A stretch of DNA of 64,000 bases, from contig NZ_CP033433.1 in assembly GCF_003713065.1 (NCBI RefSeq), positions 4,551,501 to 4,615,500 on the forward strand, given 5' to 3'. The position numbers were made by a program, and so were the translations under genes. This document shows, one piece after another, positions 33,685 to 41,680 of this stretch; the stretch's first letter is position 1; every line of letters starts with the position of its first letter. This stretch comes from Cohnella candidum. Lineage in GTDB: Bacteria; Bacillota; Bacilli; Paenibacillales; Paenibacillaceae. Under the pieces are notes generated by a model. That model ran no database searches and was not told the origin of the DNA. It was given only the letters and a program-made list of their open reading frames with translations.

Positions 33685-34474
33685 GCATCACGAGGAGCAC
33701 GCGGACGAATCGTGGCTCCTCCCGTATTCCGACTTGATGACGCTGCTTCTCGCTTTGTTCATCGTGCTTTACGCGGTCAGCTCGGTTAATACCTCGAAGC
33801 TCGAGCAACTGAGCAAAGCATTCAAATCCGCTTTCAGCGACGGCTTGAGCATTTTCGAAGCTTCAACGATCGTGCAGACGGGCGACGTCCAAAGCCCGAA
33901 AGACGGAATCAAGCACTTGAGCCCGGAAGGCAAGTCCAAAGCCCAGCTTCAGCAGGAAGAGCAGCAGAACCTCGAGAAGCTGCAGCAGCAGCTGCAACAG
34001 TACATCAAGAAGAACGGGCTATCTTCCCAGCTCGATACCCAGCTGAACCAATCGGAACTGCTGATCACGATCCGGGACAACGCGCTGTTCGAACCGGCCA
34101 GCGCCGCCGTCAAGCCGGAGGCTCGCAAGCTCGCGGTCGCGATCGGCCAGATGCTGCAGCAGTATAACGATTATGAAGTCATGGTCACCGGGCATACGGA
34201 CAACCTGCCGATCAACACGGTGGAGTTCCCCTCCAACTGGGAGCTCAGCTCCAAACGGGCGATCAACTTCATGAAGATCCTGCTGGAGAACAAAGCGTTC
34301 GATCCGAGACGTTTCGGTTCCATCGGCTACGGCGAGTACCGCCCGGTCGAAAGCAACAACACGGACGCGGGCCGGGCCAAAAACCGCCGCGTCGAAGTCT
34401 CCATCCTGCGGAAATATTCGGACGCATCGACCGATAAGTCGGCTGCGGATTCGGGTGCCGCGAACTCGCAGTAA
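33662..34474 (+). CDS. motB: Flagellar motor stator protein MotB
   Basis: 270 residues. A short basic/His-rich cytoplasmic N-terminus is followed by one membrane helix carrying the ion-binding aspartate in YSDLMTLLLALFIVLYA, a Gln-rich coiled linker (about 95-115), and an OmpA/MotB peptidoglycan-binding domain (GHTDNLPI, NWELSSKRA, GYGEYRP). The DESWLLPYSD region matches proton-type MotB of Bacillus. The start is GTG at 33662 after AAGGAGGAGG, inside motA. Confidence 0.94.
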   Translation: MSKKHRHEHHEEHADESWLLPYSDLMTLLLALFIVLYAVSSVNTSKLEQLSKAFKSAFSDGLSIFEASTIVQTGDVQSPKDGIKHLSPEGKSKAQLQQEEQQNLEKLQQQLQQYIKKNGLSSQLDTQLNQSELLITIRDNALFEPASAAVKPEARKLAVAIGQMLQQYNDYEVMVTGHTDNLPINTVEFPSNWELSSKRAINFMKILLENKAFDPRRFGSIGYGEYRPVESNNTDAGRAKNRRVEVSILRKYSDASTDKSAADSGAANSQ

Positions 34475-34484
34475 GAAGCAATGG

Positions 34485-34523
34485 CAAAGCCGGAATCGCC
34501 TTGGCGGGCGATCCCGGCTTTAT
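34485..34523 (+). terminator. Rho-independent terminator after motB
   Basis: AAAGCCGGGATCGCC-type stem (AAAGCCGGAATCGCC / GGGCGATCCCGGCTTT) and a T-rich tail. Confidence 0.88.
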
Positions 34524-34568
34524 TTGTTTGTGCGTGGGGGTTGGGGCGGGGCTGTAGGGCCGCGAAGC

Positions 34569-34810
34569 TATAGTTCGATTTTGCACAACTGCAGAGGAGG
34601 AGCTTCGGAAAATGCGGCTATAGTTCGATTTTGCCCAACTGCAGAGGTGGAGCTTCGGAAAATGCGGCTGTAGTTCGATTTTGCCTGCTTAGAGAGCGGT
34701 TTTGCATATGGGGCTCGAATAGGGCCCGTTTAGTTGTGTTTTTTCGAACTGCAGACGACACGAACCTCCGGTGTGCGTATCTAAGTGTGTTTTTCCGAAC
34801 TGCAGCCGCC
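34569..34810 (+). repeat. Intergenic direct-repeat array with about 50-bp period
   Basis: 34571-34620 and 34621-34670 are 47/50 identical, and a third unit begins at 34671 before diverging. Two more distant units start at 34731 and 34782 (51-bp step). The shared core is TAGTT.G.TTTT followed by AACTGCAG. Short frames through it are artefacts of the repeats. No gene is supported between motB and the MFS gene (34475-35017). Confidence 0.85.
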
Positions 34811-34830
34811 ACTCGAGTCAGTCCCGGTGT

Positions 34831-35017
34831 GAACTCCTGCAAAAGTGCAGGTATTTTTGACGAATCTCGTTCATTCAAAGCGAATGGGTGCGATTATGCA
34901 GGTTTTTCGAGTCATGGCGGTGCGTATTGGGGAGGTAACGAGAAAATACCTGCATATTTGCATGAATCGTTTCTCGGCCTGGCATTGGCTTAATAATAGA
35001 TGCACTTTTGCATCTAT
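34831..35017. repeat. Intergenic TGCA-palindrome array, two forward and two inverted units
   Basis: Forward units have TGCAGG at 34846 and 34897 (51-bp step). Inverted units have CCTGCA at 34949 and GATGCA at 34999 (50-bp step). The core is TGCAAAAGTGCA-like followed by GTATTTTT. The outermost inverted unit is a perfect hairpin at the end of the MFS gene. Confidence 0.75.
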
Positions 35018-35018
35018 T
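34994..35018 (-). terminator. Terminator-like hairpin of the MFS gene, part of the repeat array
   Basis: Read on the minus strand, AATAGATGCA-AAAG-TGCATCTATT begins at the stop codon of the MFS gene and is followed by ATTAAG. It has a perfect 10-bp stem but a weak T tract. Confidence 0.55.
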
Positions 35019-36403
35019 TACCCGCGTGGCCGCAAATAGCGGTATGCGACTCCCGCCCCGGCGACGAACAGCAGGCTCGTGACGCCGAGCGTCCGAACCC
35101 AGGCGTCCGCGAATAGGGCGTTGGCATCCAGCAGGACGCCGCAGAATGCCACGCCCATGGTAGCGCCGAGCTGGCGGAACGCGTTCAGCGCCCCGGAAGC
35201 GATGCCCGCGGTGCCCTGTGGAGCGGCGGCGATGACGGAGGACATCAGTGCGGGAAGCACGAGGGCGAGTCCGCAGCCGATCATGCACAGCGCGGGAATC
35301 GTGACCGCGTATCCCGCATTCGCCGGCGTGAACGTGAGGATCGCCAGTCCCGCCGCGGCGATCAGAAATCCGGCACCGATGGAACGCCCCGCCCCGAAAC
35401 GTTTCACGATGCTGCCCATGTACATCGGAACGATGGCCATCGGCAGCGTCATGGCGAGGAAGTCCAACCCCGTAAGACGGGCGGAATGCCCGAGCTCATT
35501 TTGAAAGTAGAGGGTCAACAAGAAGAGGGCCGCGGAGAAACCGAAGTTGACCAGGAAACCCGCGGCCATCCCGCCCGATACCACCGAACTGCGGAAAAGG
35601 GAGAAAGGGAGCATCGGAGAAGCGCTTCTCCGCTCGATCCGCGCGAATAGCAGGAGCAGCGCGGCGCCTCCTGCAAGCATCGCAAATGTAGGGGTCGAGC
35701 TCCAGCCCCACTGCGCTCCTTCCATGATTCCGCACGTGATCGCCGCGACCGCGAGGATGCTCGTTAGCTGCCCGGCAAGATCGAAGCCGCTGCCCGAACC
35801 GCGGCGAGCGGGATCCAGCCGGTTTCGGCTCACCAGCACGAAGGCGGCGATCGCGACCGGCACGTTGACCAGAAAGATGCTCGGCCAGCCGAAAGCATCC
35901 ACAAGAAAGCCGCCGAGCACGGGCCCCGCCGCCAACGCAAGTCCGGATACGGCCGCCGAGATGCCGAGCGCACGCGCTCGCTGCTGCGGGTCGGTGAAGG
36001 TTTGGGCGATGATCGTCAGCGCCGCCGGCAGGATCGCGGCACCTCCGATGCCGAGTATGGCCCGCAGCGCGATGAGCATGCCCAGCGAGGAAGCGGCGGC
36101 GGACAAGACGGACGCAAGCGCGAAAGCGGTCAATCCGGCGAGGAACACGCGCTTGGCGCCGTAGCGGTCGGAGAGCGAGCCCATGCCGAGCAGCAGGCTG
36201 GCATAGACCATCGTGTAGGCGTTGGCGACCCAAGTCAGCCCGTGAAGGCCTCCGCCGAGATTCAGGCGGATGGCGGGAAGCGCGACGGTGACGATGGTCG
36301 TGTCGAGCAGCACGATGAAATACCCGAGCGCGAGGCCGGTGAGCAGCAGCGAGCTTCTTGCGCGGGTCAGGGGAGCGGGTGTTGAGACAACCGCTTGATT
36401 CAT
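35018..36403 (-). CDS. MFS efflux transporter (DHA2-like)
   Basis: 461-residue membrane protein with 12-14 hydrophobic segments. MFS motifs are LLDTTIVTVALPAI in TM1 and GSLSDRYGAKRVFLAG between TM2 and TM3, and the antiporter motif region is in SGLALAAGPVLGGFLVDAFGWPSIFLVNVP. It probably exports drugs by proton antiport. The ATG at 36403 is 9 bases after AAAGGAG. It is divergent from an XRE-type regulator, which likely controls it. Confidence 0.9.
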   Translation of the reverse strand: MNQAVVSTPAPLTRARSSLLLTGLALGYFIVLLDTTIVTVALPAIRLNLGGGLHGLTWVANAYTMVYASLLLGMGSLSDRYGAKRVFLAGLTAFALASVLSAAASSLGMLIALRAILGIGGAAILPAALTIIAQTFTDPQQRARALGISAAVSGLALAAGPVLGGFLVDAFGWPSIFLVNVPVAIAAFVLVSRNRLDPARRGSGSGFDLAGQLTSILAVAAITCGIMEGAQWGWSSTPTFAMLAGGAALLLLFARIERRSASPMLPFSLFRSSVVSGGMAAGFLVNFGFSAALFLLTLYFQNELGHSARLTGLDFLAMTLPMAIVPMYMGSIVKRFGAGRSIGAGFLIAAAGLAILTFTPANAGYAVTIPALCMIGCGLALVLPALMSSVIAAAPQGTAGIASGALNAFRQLGATMGVAFCGVLLDANALFADAWVRTLGVTSLLFVAGAGVAYRYLRPRG

Positions 36404-36497
36404 GAGGAACAACTCCTTTACCGAATCGTAGACTTTATGCGAAACTTTTCTGTAGTGTATATTCTGAGAGAACAAGGTTCGAGAGAGCGGTTTATCC

Positions 36498-36514
36498 TAG
36501 GAGCGCCGCTCCTA
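36498..36514. promoter_or_regulatory. Perfect palindromic operator candidate
   Basis: TAGGAGCG-C-CGCTCCTA is an 8-bp perfect inverted repeat in the 137-bp gap between the MFS and XRE-type regulator genes, 27 bp before the latter start. It is a likely binding site for that regulator. Confidence 0.5.
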
Positions 36515-36540
36515 TCTATAGATGCGGGAGGTTCAAACCG

Positions 36541-37377
36541 ATGGCCGTCGAACACAACCGGGCGAAGCAGCTCGGCCAATTCCTTCAAACCCGCCGTGCC
36601 CGTTTGACGCCGGAACAAGCCGGACTCGAGCCGGGCGGACGCCGCCGAACGCCGGGGCTTCGCCGTTCCGAGGTCGCTTACTTGGCGGGCGTCAGCGTCG
36701 ATTGGTATACGTGGCTGGAGCAAGGCAGGGAGATCAACGTGTCCGCCCAGGTGCTGGAGAGCGTGTCGCGCGCGCTGCGGTTGGACGACAACGAGAGAAG
36801 GCATCTCTATATACTCGCGACCGGGTATGAGCCGACGGAGGGCCGCGAACCGCAGCTAGAGGTAAGCCCCCTGCTCCAAAGCTTGCTGGACCGGCAAGGG
36901 GAGTGTCCGGCTTTCGTATCGAACTCGCGTTGGGATATCGTAGCGTGGAATCGCGCGGCGTGCGCCGTGCTCGGCGATTACGACCGCATGTCGGACCGGG
37001 AGAGGAACTCGCTATGGCGTTTGTTCACGTCCGACGATACGAAAGCCATGTTCCGCGATGGCTGGGAGAAGAGTGCCCGGCGAAGGCTCGCGCAGTTCCG
37101 CGCCAACTACGGCCGCTACGTGGGGGACCCTTGGTGGAGCGGCATGATCGAGGAACTGAAAGCCGTCAGCCCGGAATTCAGGGAGTGGTGGCCGCAGCAC
37201 GAAGTGCTCGACGCGCCGGAGGGGTATAAGACGATCTACCATCCGGAGGTTGGAGCGCTCCATTTTGACCATCTTTCCTTCTCCGTCATCGACTCCACCG
37301 ATCTGCAGCTTACGGTGAATCTCCCTCTGGATCAGGCAACGGCGGATCAATTAAAAAAGCTTCTGAAAACGTATTGA
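36541..37377 (+). CDS. XRE-family regulator with MmyB-like ligand domain
   Basis: 278 residues. The N-terminal HTH (about 8-75) has the actinobacterial-style signature RRTPGLRRSEVAYLAGVSVDWYTWLEQGR. The C-terminal about 180 residues are an MmyB-type PAS-like ligand-binding domain (WDIVAWNRAACAVLGDY, HPEVGALHFDHLSF). Such regulators usually repress an adjacent oxidoreductase or efflux gene. GGGAGG precedes the ATG. It is divergent from the MFS gene. Confidence 0.9.
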   Translation: MAVEHNRAKQLGQFLQTRRARLTPEQAGLEPGGRRRTPGLRRSEVAYLAGVSVDWYTWLEQGREINVSAQVLESVSRALRLDDNERRHLYILATGYEPTEGREPQLEVSPLLQSLLDRQGECPAFVSNSRWDIVAWNRAACAVLGDYDRMSDRERNSLWRLFTSDDTKAMFRDGWEKSARRRLAQFRANYGRYVGDPWWSGMIEELKAVSPEFREWWPQHEVLDAPEGYKTIYHPEVGALHFDHLSFSVIDSTDLQLTVNLPLDQATADQLKKLLKTY

Positions 37378-37404
37378 CCTTAACGTTACGTAAAGGTGTA
37401 TCGT
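37374..37404 (+). promoter_or_regulatory. MerR-type promoter with 19-bp spacer and internal operator
   Basis: TTGACC (37374-37379), exactly 19 bp, then TATCGT (37399-37404). The spacer is occupied by a near-perfect dyad with arms ACCTT..ACGT and ACGT..AAGGT (37377-37397). An over-long spacer with a central dyad is the hallmark of MerR-activated promoters. The -35 overlaps the stop of the upstream gene. Confidence 0.8.
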
Positions 37405-37426
37405 GAAATCGTCGGGAGGAGATCAC

Positions 37427-38197
37427 ATGGAATACACCGTGCAGAAGCTGGGCCGCCTCGCGGGGATCAGCACCAGAACGCTCCGTTTTTACGACGAGAT
37501 CGGCATCCTGAAGCCGGCCAGGACCAACTCGTCGGGGTATCGGATTTACGGGCAAACGGAGGTCGATCGGCTGCAGCAAATCCTGTTTTATAGGGAGCTC
37601 GGAGTCGACCTGAACCGCATCAAGCAAATCGTGACCGATCCCGCCTTTAACGGTGCCGAAGCGCTTCGGGAGCATCGTGAGCAACTCCTCGACAAGAGAA
37701 GGCAATTGGATTTGCTGATCGAGAACGTGGATAAAACGATTGCCGCATCCGAAGGGAGAATGGATATGAGCGATGAAGAGAAGTTCGAAGGGTTCAAACG
37801 GAACCTGATCGAGGAGAACGAGAAGAAGTACGGCCAGGAAATTCGCGAAAAATACGGCGAAGAGGCCGTCGAGAAGTCCAACCGGAAAGTGCAGAACATG
37901 ACGAAAGAGCAGCATGAGGAAGTGACGCGCCTGTCAGAGGAACTATCCTCGGTGCTGGCGGAAGCTTTCCGGACGGGCAACCCCGCCGGGGAGCTGGCCC
38001 AGAAAGCGGCCGACCTGCATAAGCGGTGGCTGAGCTTCTACTGGAGCGATTACAGCAAGGAAGCCCACGCGAACCTCGCCCAAATGTACGTGGACGACGA
38101 GCGCTTCAAAGCGCACTACGACGAGAAACAGCCGGGAACGGCGGAGTTTCTGCGAGACGCGATCCACTTTTATACGGGTATCAATTCGCAAGGATAA
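37427..38197 (+). CDS. MerR-family regulator with TipAS-like domain
   Basis: 256 residues. The N-terminal MerR winged helix (YTVQKLGRLAGISTRTLRFYDEIGILKPAR, SGYRIYGQTEVDRLQQI) and coiled coil are followed by a TipAS-type antibiotic-recognition domain (about 120-250: KYGQEIREKYGEEAVEKSNRKVQNM, WLSFYWSDYSKEAHANLAQMYVDDERFKAHYD). Such proteins bind thiopeptide-like or other antibiotics and activate their own promoter. GGGAGGA precedes the ATG at 37427. The promoter and operator are directly upstream. Confidence 0.92.
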   Translation: MEYTVQKLGRLAGISTRTLRFYDEIGILKPARTNSSGYRIYGQTEVDRLQQILFYRELGVDLNRIKQIVTDPAFNGAEALREHREQLLDKRRQLDLLIENVDKTIAASEGRMDMSDEEKFEGFKRNLIEENEKKYGQEIREKYGEEAVEKSNRKVQNMTKEQHEEVTRLSEELSSVLAEAFRTGNPAGELAQKAADLHKRWLSFYWSDYSKEAHANLAQMYVDDERFKAHYDEKQPGTAEFLRDAIHFYTGINSQG

Positions 38198-38199
38198 GA

Positions 38200-38243
38200 G
38201 AAAGGCCGGACACCCCGTTTACGCAGGGTTCCGGCCTTTCTTT
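38200..38243. terminator. Bidirectional terminator
   Basis: GAAAGGCCGG...CCC / GGG...CCGGCCTTTC stem between the convergent MerR and exonuclease genes. Confidence 0.88.
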
Positions 38244-38257
38244 CGCCTTTCGCGTCC

Positions 38258-39016
38258 TTAGTCAATGTCGATCTCAAGCACGACAGGGCAATGATCGCTG
38301 CCGAGCACGTGCGAGTCAATCCGCGCGTCGGTGATCTTCGGCTTCAGCCTGTCCGACGCGAGAAAATAATCGATCCGCCAGCCGACGTTGCGTTCCCGCA
38401 CCTTCGGCATGTTGGACCACCAGCTGAAAGCGTCCTTGCGGTCGGGATAGAGATAACGGAAGGTGTCCACGAAGCCGGCGTCGAGCAGACGGTTCATTTT
38501 GTCCCGTTCTTCGTCCGTAAAGCCGGAGTTTCCCCGGTTGGCCTTCGCGTTTTTGATATCGATCTCCTGATGCGCCACGTTCAAGTCCCCGCACACGATG
38601 ACCGGCTTGCGGCCGTCCAGTTGGACGAGATAGTCGCGGAACCGGTCCTCCCACTCCAGCCGGTATTCCAGCCGGGAAAGGTCGCGTTTGGCATTCGGCG
38701 TGTATACGGTCACGAGGAAAAAAGAATCGAACTCCAGTGTGAGGATGCGGCCTTCCGGCTCAAAATCCTCCTCGATGCCGTAACGGACGGAGAGCGGCCT
38801 CAGTTTCGTGAAGACGGCCGTTCCCGAATAGCCTTTCTTTTCGGCGTAGTTCCAATATTGGCCGTACGCTTCTCCGTGGTCCAAGCAGATCTGGCCTTCT
38901 TGGAGCTTCGTCTCCTGCACGCAGAACAGATCGGCGTCCATTTCCTCAAAATAATCGTTGAATCCTTTGTTGACGCAGGCCCGCAGGCCGTTCACGTTCC
39001 AAGAAACGAGCTTCAT
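38258..39016 (-). CDS. exoA: Exodeoxyribonuclease III / AP endonuclease
   Basis: 252 residues of the EEP nuclease fold, acting in base-excision repair. Motifs are LVSWNVNGLRA at the N-terminus, VQETKLQ (metal-binding Glu), GDLNVAH (Asp/Asn), WRIDYFLAS, and the catalytic GSDHCPVVLEI near the C-terminus. GGGG is 11 bases before the ATG. It starts 7 bp after the TetR gene stop, so the two are probably co-transcribed, an odd pairing for a repair gene. Confidence 0.93.
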   Translation of the reverse strand: MKLVSWNVNGLRACVNKGFNDYFEEMDADLFCVQETKLQEGQICLDHGEAYGQYWNYAEKKGYSGTAVFTKLRPLSVRYGIEEDFEPEGRILTLEFDSFFLVTVYTPNAKRDLSRLEYRLEWEDRFRDYLVQLDGRKPVIVCGDLNVAHQEIDIKNAKANRGNSGFTDEERDKMNRLLDAGFVDTFRYLYPDRKDAFSWWSNMPKVRERNVGWRIDYFLASDRLKPKITDARIDSHVLGSDHCPVVLEIDID

Positions 39017-39023
39017 TGCCGGT

Positions 39024-39641
39024 TTATCCCCTTTTTCGCAATCCTTCTATGAACAAACGGCGGATCCCCGCCAGGTACATGTCTTTGTCGTAGCCGAGCG
39101 ATTCGCGGTGGTGCAAATATTGCTCGGGAGAGAGGGCGGCGAGCAGGAAATTCGCGGTTAGAGTGACGTCGAGTTCGCCCGTTTCTCCCTGCCTGACGGC
39201 GTCGTTCAGCAGATCCTGAAAAATGCCTTGCAGGCGCTGGGTGATCGGACGTTTATGGGGCAGGAAGGTTTTCTTGCCGGCGTACAGGCAATTGATGGTG
39301 GACAGAAACACGACGTTATCGTCGATGTAATGGATGAGCCGTCCGATCGCGTCGTCCAATCGTTCCAAGGCGGAAGCCGCGGATGCGGAGGGAGCGTGCC
39401 AGCTCTCCAATTCTTGCAGAAAATGTTCCACGCTCTCGCGGAGCATGTCGGAATAGATTTCGCCGGCGTGCTCGTAACGGCGGTACAGCGTGCCTTGGCC
39501 GATTCCGGCTTCTTGCGCGATTTGATACATGTTGACCGAGTCGATGCCGTTCCGGTCGACCAGAGCCCGGGCGGCCTCGAGAATGCGGCGGCGGTATTCC
39601 GCGTCGCGTTGGTCCTTGGCGTCCGTTTCTTCATGCGGCAT
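39024..39641 (-). CDS. TetR-family transcription regulator
   Basis: 205 residues. The N-terminal TetR HTH (about 15-65: RRRILEAARALVDRNGIDSVNMYQIAQEAGIGQGTLYRRYEHAGEIYSDML) is followed by a helical ligand/dimer domain. The ATG at 39641 lies 11 bases after AAAGGAG; an upstream in-frame TTG has no SD. It is divergent from the MFS gene at 39842, and two identical palindromes lie between them, so it should repress that gene and itself. Confidence 0.92.
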   Translation of the reverse strand: MPHEETDAKDQRDAEYRRRILEAARALVDRNGIDSVNMYQIAQEAGIGQGTLYRRYEHAGEIYSDMLRESVEHFLQELESWHAPSASAASALERLDDAIGRLIHYIDDNVVFLSTINCLYAGKKTFLPHKRPITQRLQGIFQDLLNDAVRQGETGELDVTLTANFLLAALSPEQYLHHRESLGYDKDMYLAGIRRLFIEGLRKRG

Positions 39642-39685
39642 GGCAGGTTCGGCTCCTTTCCCGGTGAAGTTTACCAAAAGTTCAT

Positions 39686-39736
39686 TTGACTTGCGGACAA
39701 TTGTCCGTTATATTCTGTGTGCGGACAATTGTCCGC
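39686..39736 (+). promoter_or_regulatory. MFS promoter with two identical TetR operators
   Basis: TTGACT (39686), a 17-bp spacer and TATATT (39709). The perfect 14-bp palindrome CGGACAATTGTCCG lies inside the spacer (39694-39707) and again just downstream (39722-39735, extended to 16 bp with flanking G/C). Centres are 28 bp apart. Confidence 0.85.
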
Positions 39737-39841
39737 CATACAAATATAACACAATCGACGCTCATGTGCCCGTCACCTGAGAAAAAACATCAGGATCGCC
39801 GGCTCCATGCAGACGTTGAGAGTGGGAGGAGTGGAAGAAAC

Positions 39842-41365
39842 ATGGCGAAAGCGGCATTAAATGGGGAAGCCTCAGCTGAATTCCGGCTGTCCAGCATACT
39901 GGTTCCCCTGATCGCCATCATCGCGGGCTGTTTCATGGTCATTCTCGATACGACGGCCATGAACGTGGCGTTATCGCAGCTGGTGACGGATTTCCATACC
40001 CAGCTCCCTACCCTGGAGTGGACGGTGACCGGCTACATGCTGGCGACCGCCGCCGTCATCCCGCTGGCCGGCTGGCTGTCAGACCGGTTCGGCGCGAAAA
40101 ACGTCTTTCTCACTTCGGTCATCCTGTTCACGGTCGGTTCCGCTCTCTGCGCGACGCCGAACAGCGCGGAATGGCTGATCGTTTTCCGTATCATCCAAGG
40201 CCTCGGCGGCGGTTTCGTTATGCCTGTCGCGATGGCTTACGTTTACCGGCTGAGCCCGCCGAACAAAATCGGCGCCGTCATGGGCTTGCTCGGCGTGCCG
40301 ATCCTGTTCGCGCCGGCGATCGGGCCGATCGTGTCCGGGTGGCTCGTCGAGTACCATTCGTGGCGCTGGATTTTCCTGATCAACATTCCGGTGGGCATTT
40401 TCAGCGTGCTGTTCGGTCTGTGGAGCCTGCCGAAGATCGCCCGGCAGAAGGTCGCCGGCTTTGACCTGCCAGGCATGATCCTTGGACCGATCGCTTTCGC
40501 CGCCTTGTCGTTCGGGGTGAGCGAAGGAGCGCACAGTTGGACCTCGGATAAAACGCTGGCCGGCCTCATCGTCGGCGGAATCGCGCTGATCGCCTTCATT
40601 TTCGTGGAACTGCGCGCCAAAACGCCTCTGCTGGAGCTTCGGGTGTTCAAGTCCGCGGATTTCTCGCTGGCCATCGTGGCGCAGTGGATCGTCCAATTCT
40701 CCATGTTCGGCGCGATCTTCCTCATGCCGCAGTTCCTGCAGCAGGCACGAGGCTTCGGAGCGCTGGACACCGGGTTGACGCTGTTCCCGCAGGCGCTCGC
40801 GTCGGCGTGCCTGATGCCGATCGGGGGCTTCCTGTTCGACCGGATCGGCGTACGCTGGCTCGTCGTCATCGGCCTCAGCCTCGTGTCGGGCGCGATCTAT
40901 CAGTACACTTTCCTCGATCTGACGACGGAAGGGAAGGACCTGCTGCTCCCGCTTATCATGGCCGGTGCCGGCATGGGGCTTATGATGATGCCGCTCAACT
41001 CGCATCTGATGACCAAGGCGCCACGCGAACTCGTCAGCCGCGTCACCTCGCTGACGGGCGCGTTGCAACAGGTCATCAGCTCGCTCGCGGTAGCGACGGT
41101 CGTGACGGTCCTCACGACGCACATGAAGACGCTGGCGGCCGCGGATCCGGCCATGGCGGCAGCCGGAGGGGACCAAACCGCGACGGCGAAAGCGATGATC
41201 GCCTTGGCACCCAAGGCGTTCGACTACACGTTCGGCGTCATGCTTTCCGTCGCGGTGTTCGGCATCCTGCTCGGCTTCGTACTCCGCCGCGGCAAGAAGC
41301 CCTCGGACGGCGAAGCACAGGCCGCGAAGGCCGAGGTTTCGGTCGAAGCGCTGCATATGGGATAA
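39842..41365 (+). CDS. DHA2-family drug efflux MFS permease (EmrB/QacA type)
   Basis: 507 residues with about 14 membrane segments. Motifs are MVILDTTAMNVALSQL in TM1, GWLSDRFGAKNVFLTSV between TM2 and TM3, and the DHA2 signature around GPIVSGWLVEYHSWRWIFLINIPVG. It is a proton-driven multidrug exporter. GGGAGGA is 11 bases before ATG 39842; longer frames run through the operator region. Control by the divergent TetR gene is strongly suggested by the paired operators. Confidence 0.93.
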   Translation: MAKAALNGEASAEFRLSSILVPLIAIIAGCFMVILDTTAMNVALSQLVTDFHTQLPTLEWTVTGYMLATAAVIPLAGWLSDRFGAKNVFLTSVILFTVGSALCATPNSAEWLIVFRIIQGLGGGFVMPVAMAYVYRLSPPNKIGAVMGLLGVPILFAPAIGPIVSGWLVEYHSWRWIFLINIPVGIFSVLFGLWSLPKIARQKVAGFDLPGMILGPIAFAALSFGVSEGAHSWTSDKTLAGLIVGGIALIAFIFVELRAKTPLLELRVFKSADFSLAIVAQWIVQFSMFGAIFLMPQFLQQARGFGALDTGLTLFPQALASACLMPIGGFLFDRIGVRWLVVIGLSLVSGAIYQYTFLDLTTEGKDLLLPLIMAGAGMGLMMMPLNSHLMTKAPRELVSRVTSLTGALQQVISSLAVATVVTVLTTHMKTLAAADPAMAAAGGDQTATAKAMIALAPKAFDYTFGVMLSVAVFGILLGFVLRRGKKPSDGEAQAAKAEVSVEALHMG

Positions 41366-41373
41366 GTTTGGGT

Positions 41374-41406
41374 GGCCGGGTTCCCTTCAGGGGACCCGGC
41401 TTTTTC
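41374..41406 (+). terminator. Rho-independent terminator
   Basis: GCCGGGTTCCC / GGGACCCGGC stem with five T, 8 bp after the MFS stop. Confidence 0.9.
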
Positions 41407-41440
41407 GTGTTGCCCGATCGCAACCACGCCATCCGCTGCC

Positions 41441-41619
41441 TTAAGTAAACGACGTTTACTAAACCCAGCCGGCCCCCCGCCAATCGTCACGTTAAGTAAA
41501 TCACGATTACTTAAACCAAGCCGCAGCCCCGCAATCCGTAACACTAAGTAAACCACGACAACTTAAACCCCGCCCGAAGAGTCGCCTCTGCCGTCATAAG
41601 TAAACCACGTTTACTTAAA
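41441..41619. repeat. Four-unit palindromic array, 51-52 bp period
   Basis: Units begin with TAAG at 41442, 41493, 41545 and 41597. Each starts with a palindrome near TAAGTAAAC-CAC-GTTTACTTA (9-bp arms, some mismatched), followed by about 30 bp of unlike C-rich sequence. No gene is supported in 41366-41937; this and the next array fill much of it. Confidence 0.88.
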
Positions 41620-41680
41620 CCCGCACGTCCCCACCATCCGAATAACTAGCACCGTCCGTCGCCACCATGCGATTGAGCGT

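Noticed and set aside
34631..34993. Small protein genes between motB and the MFS gene
   Set aside because: Frames run through repeat units, have no SD, and their sequence is just the translated repeats.
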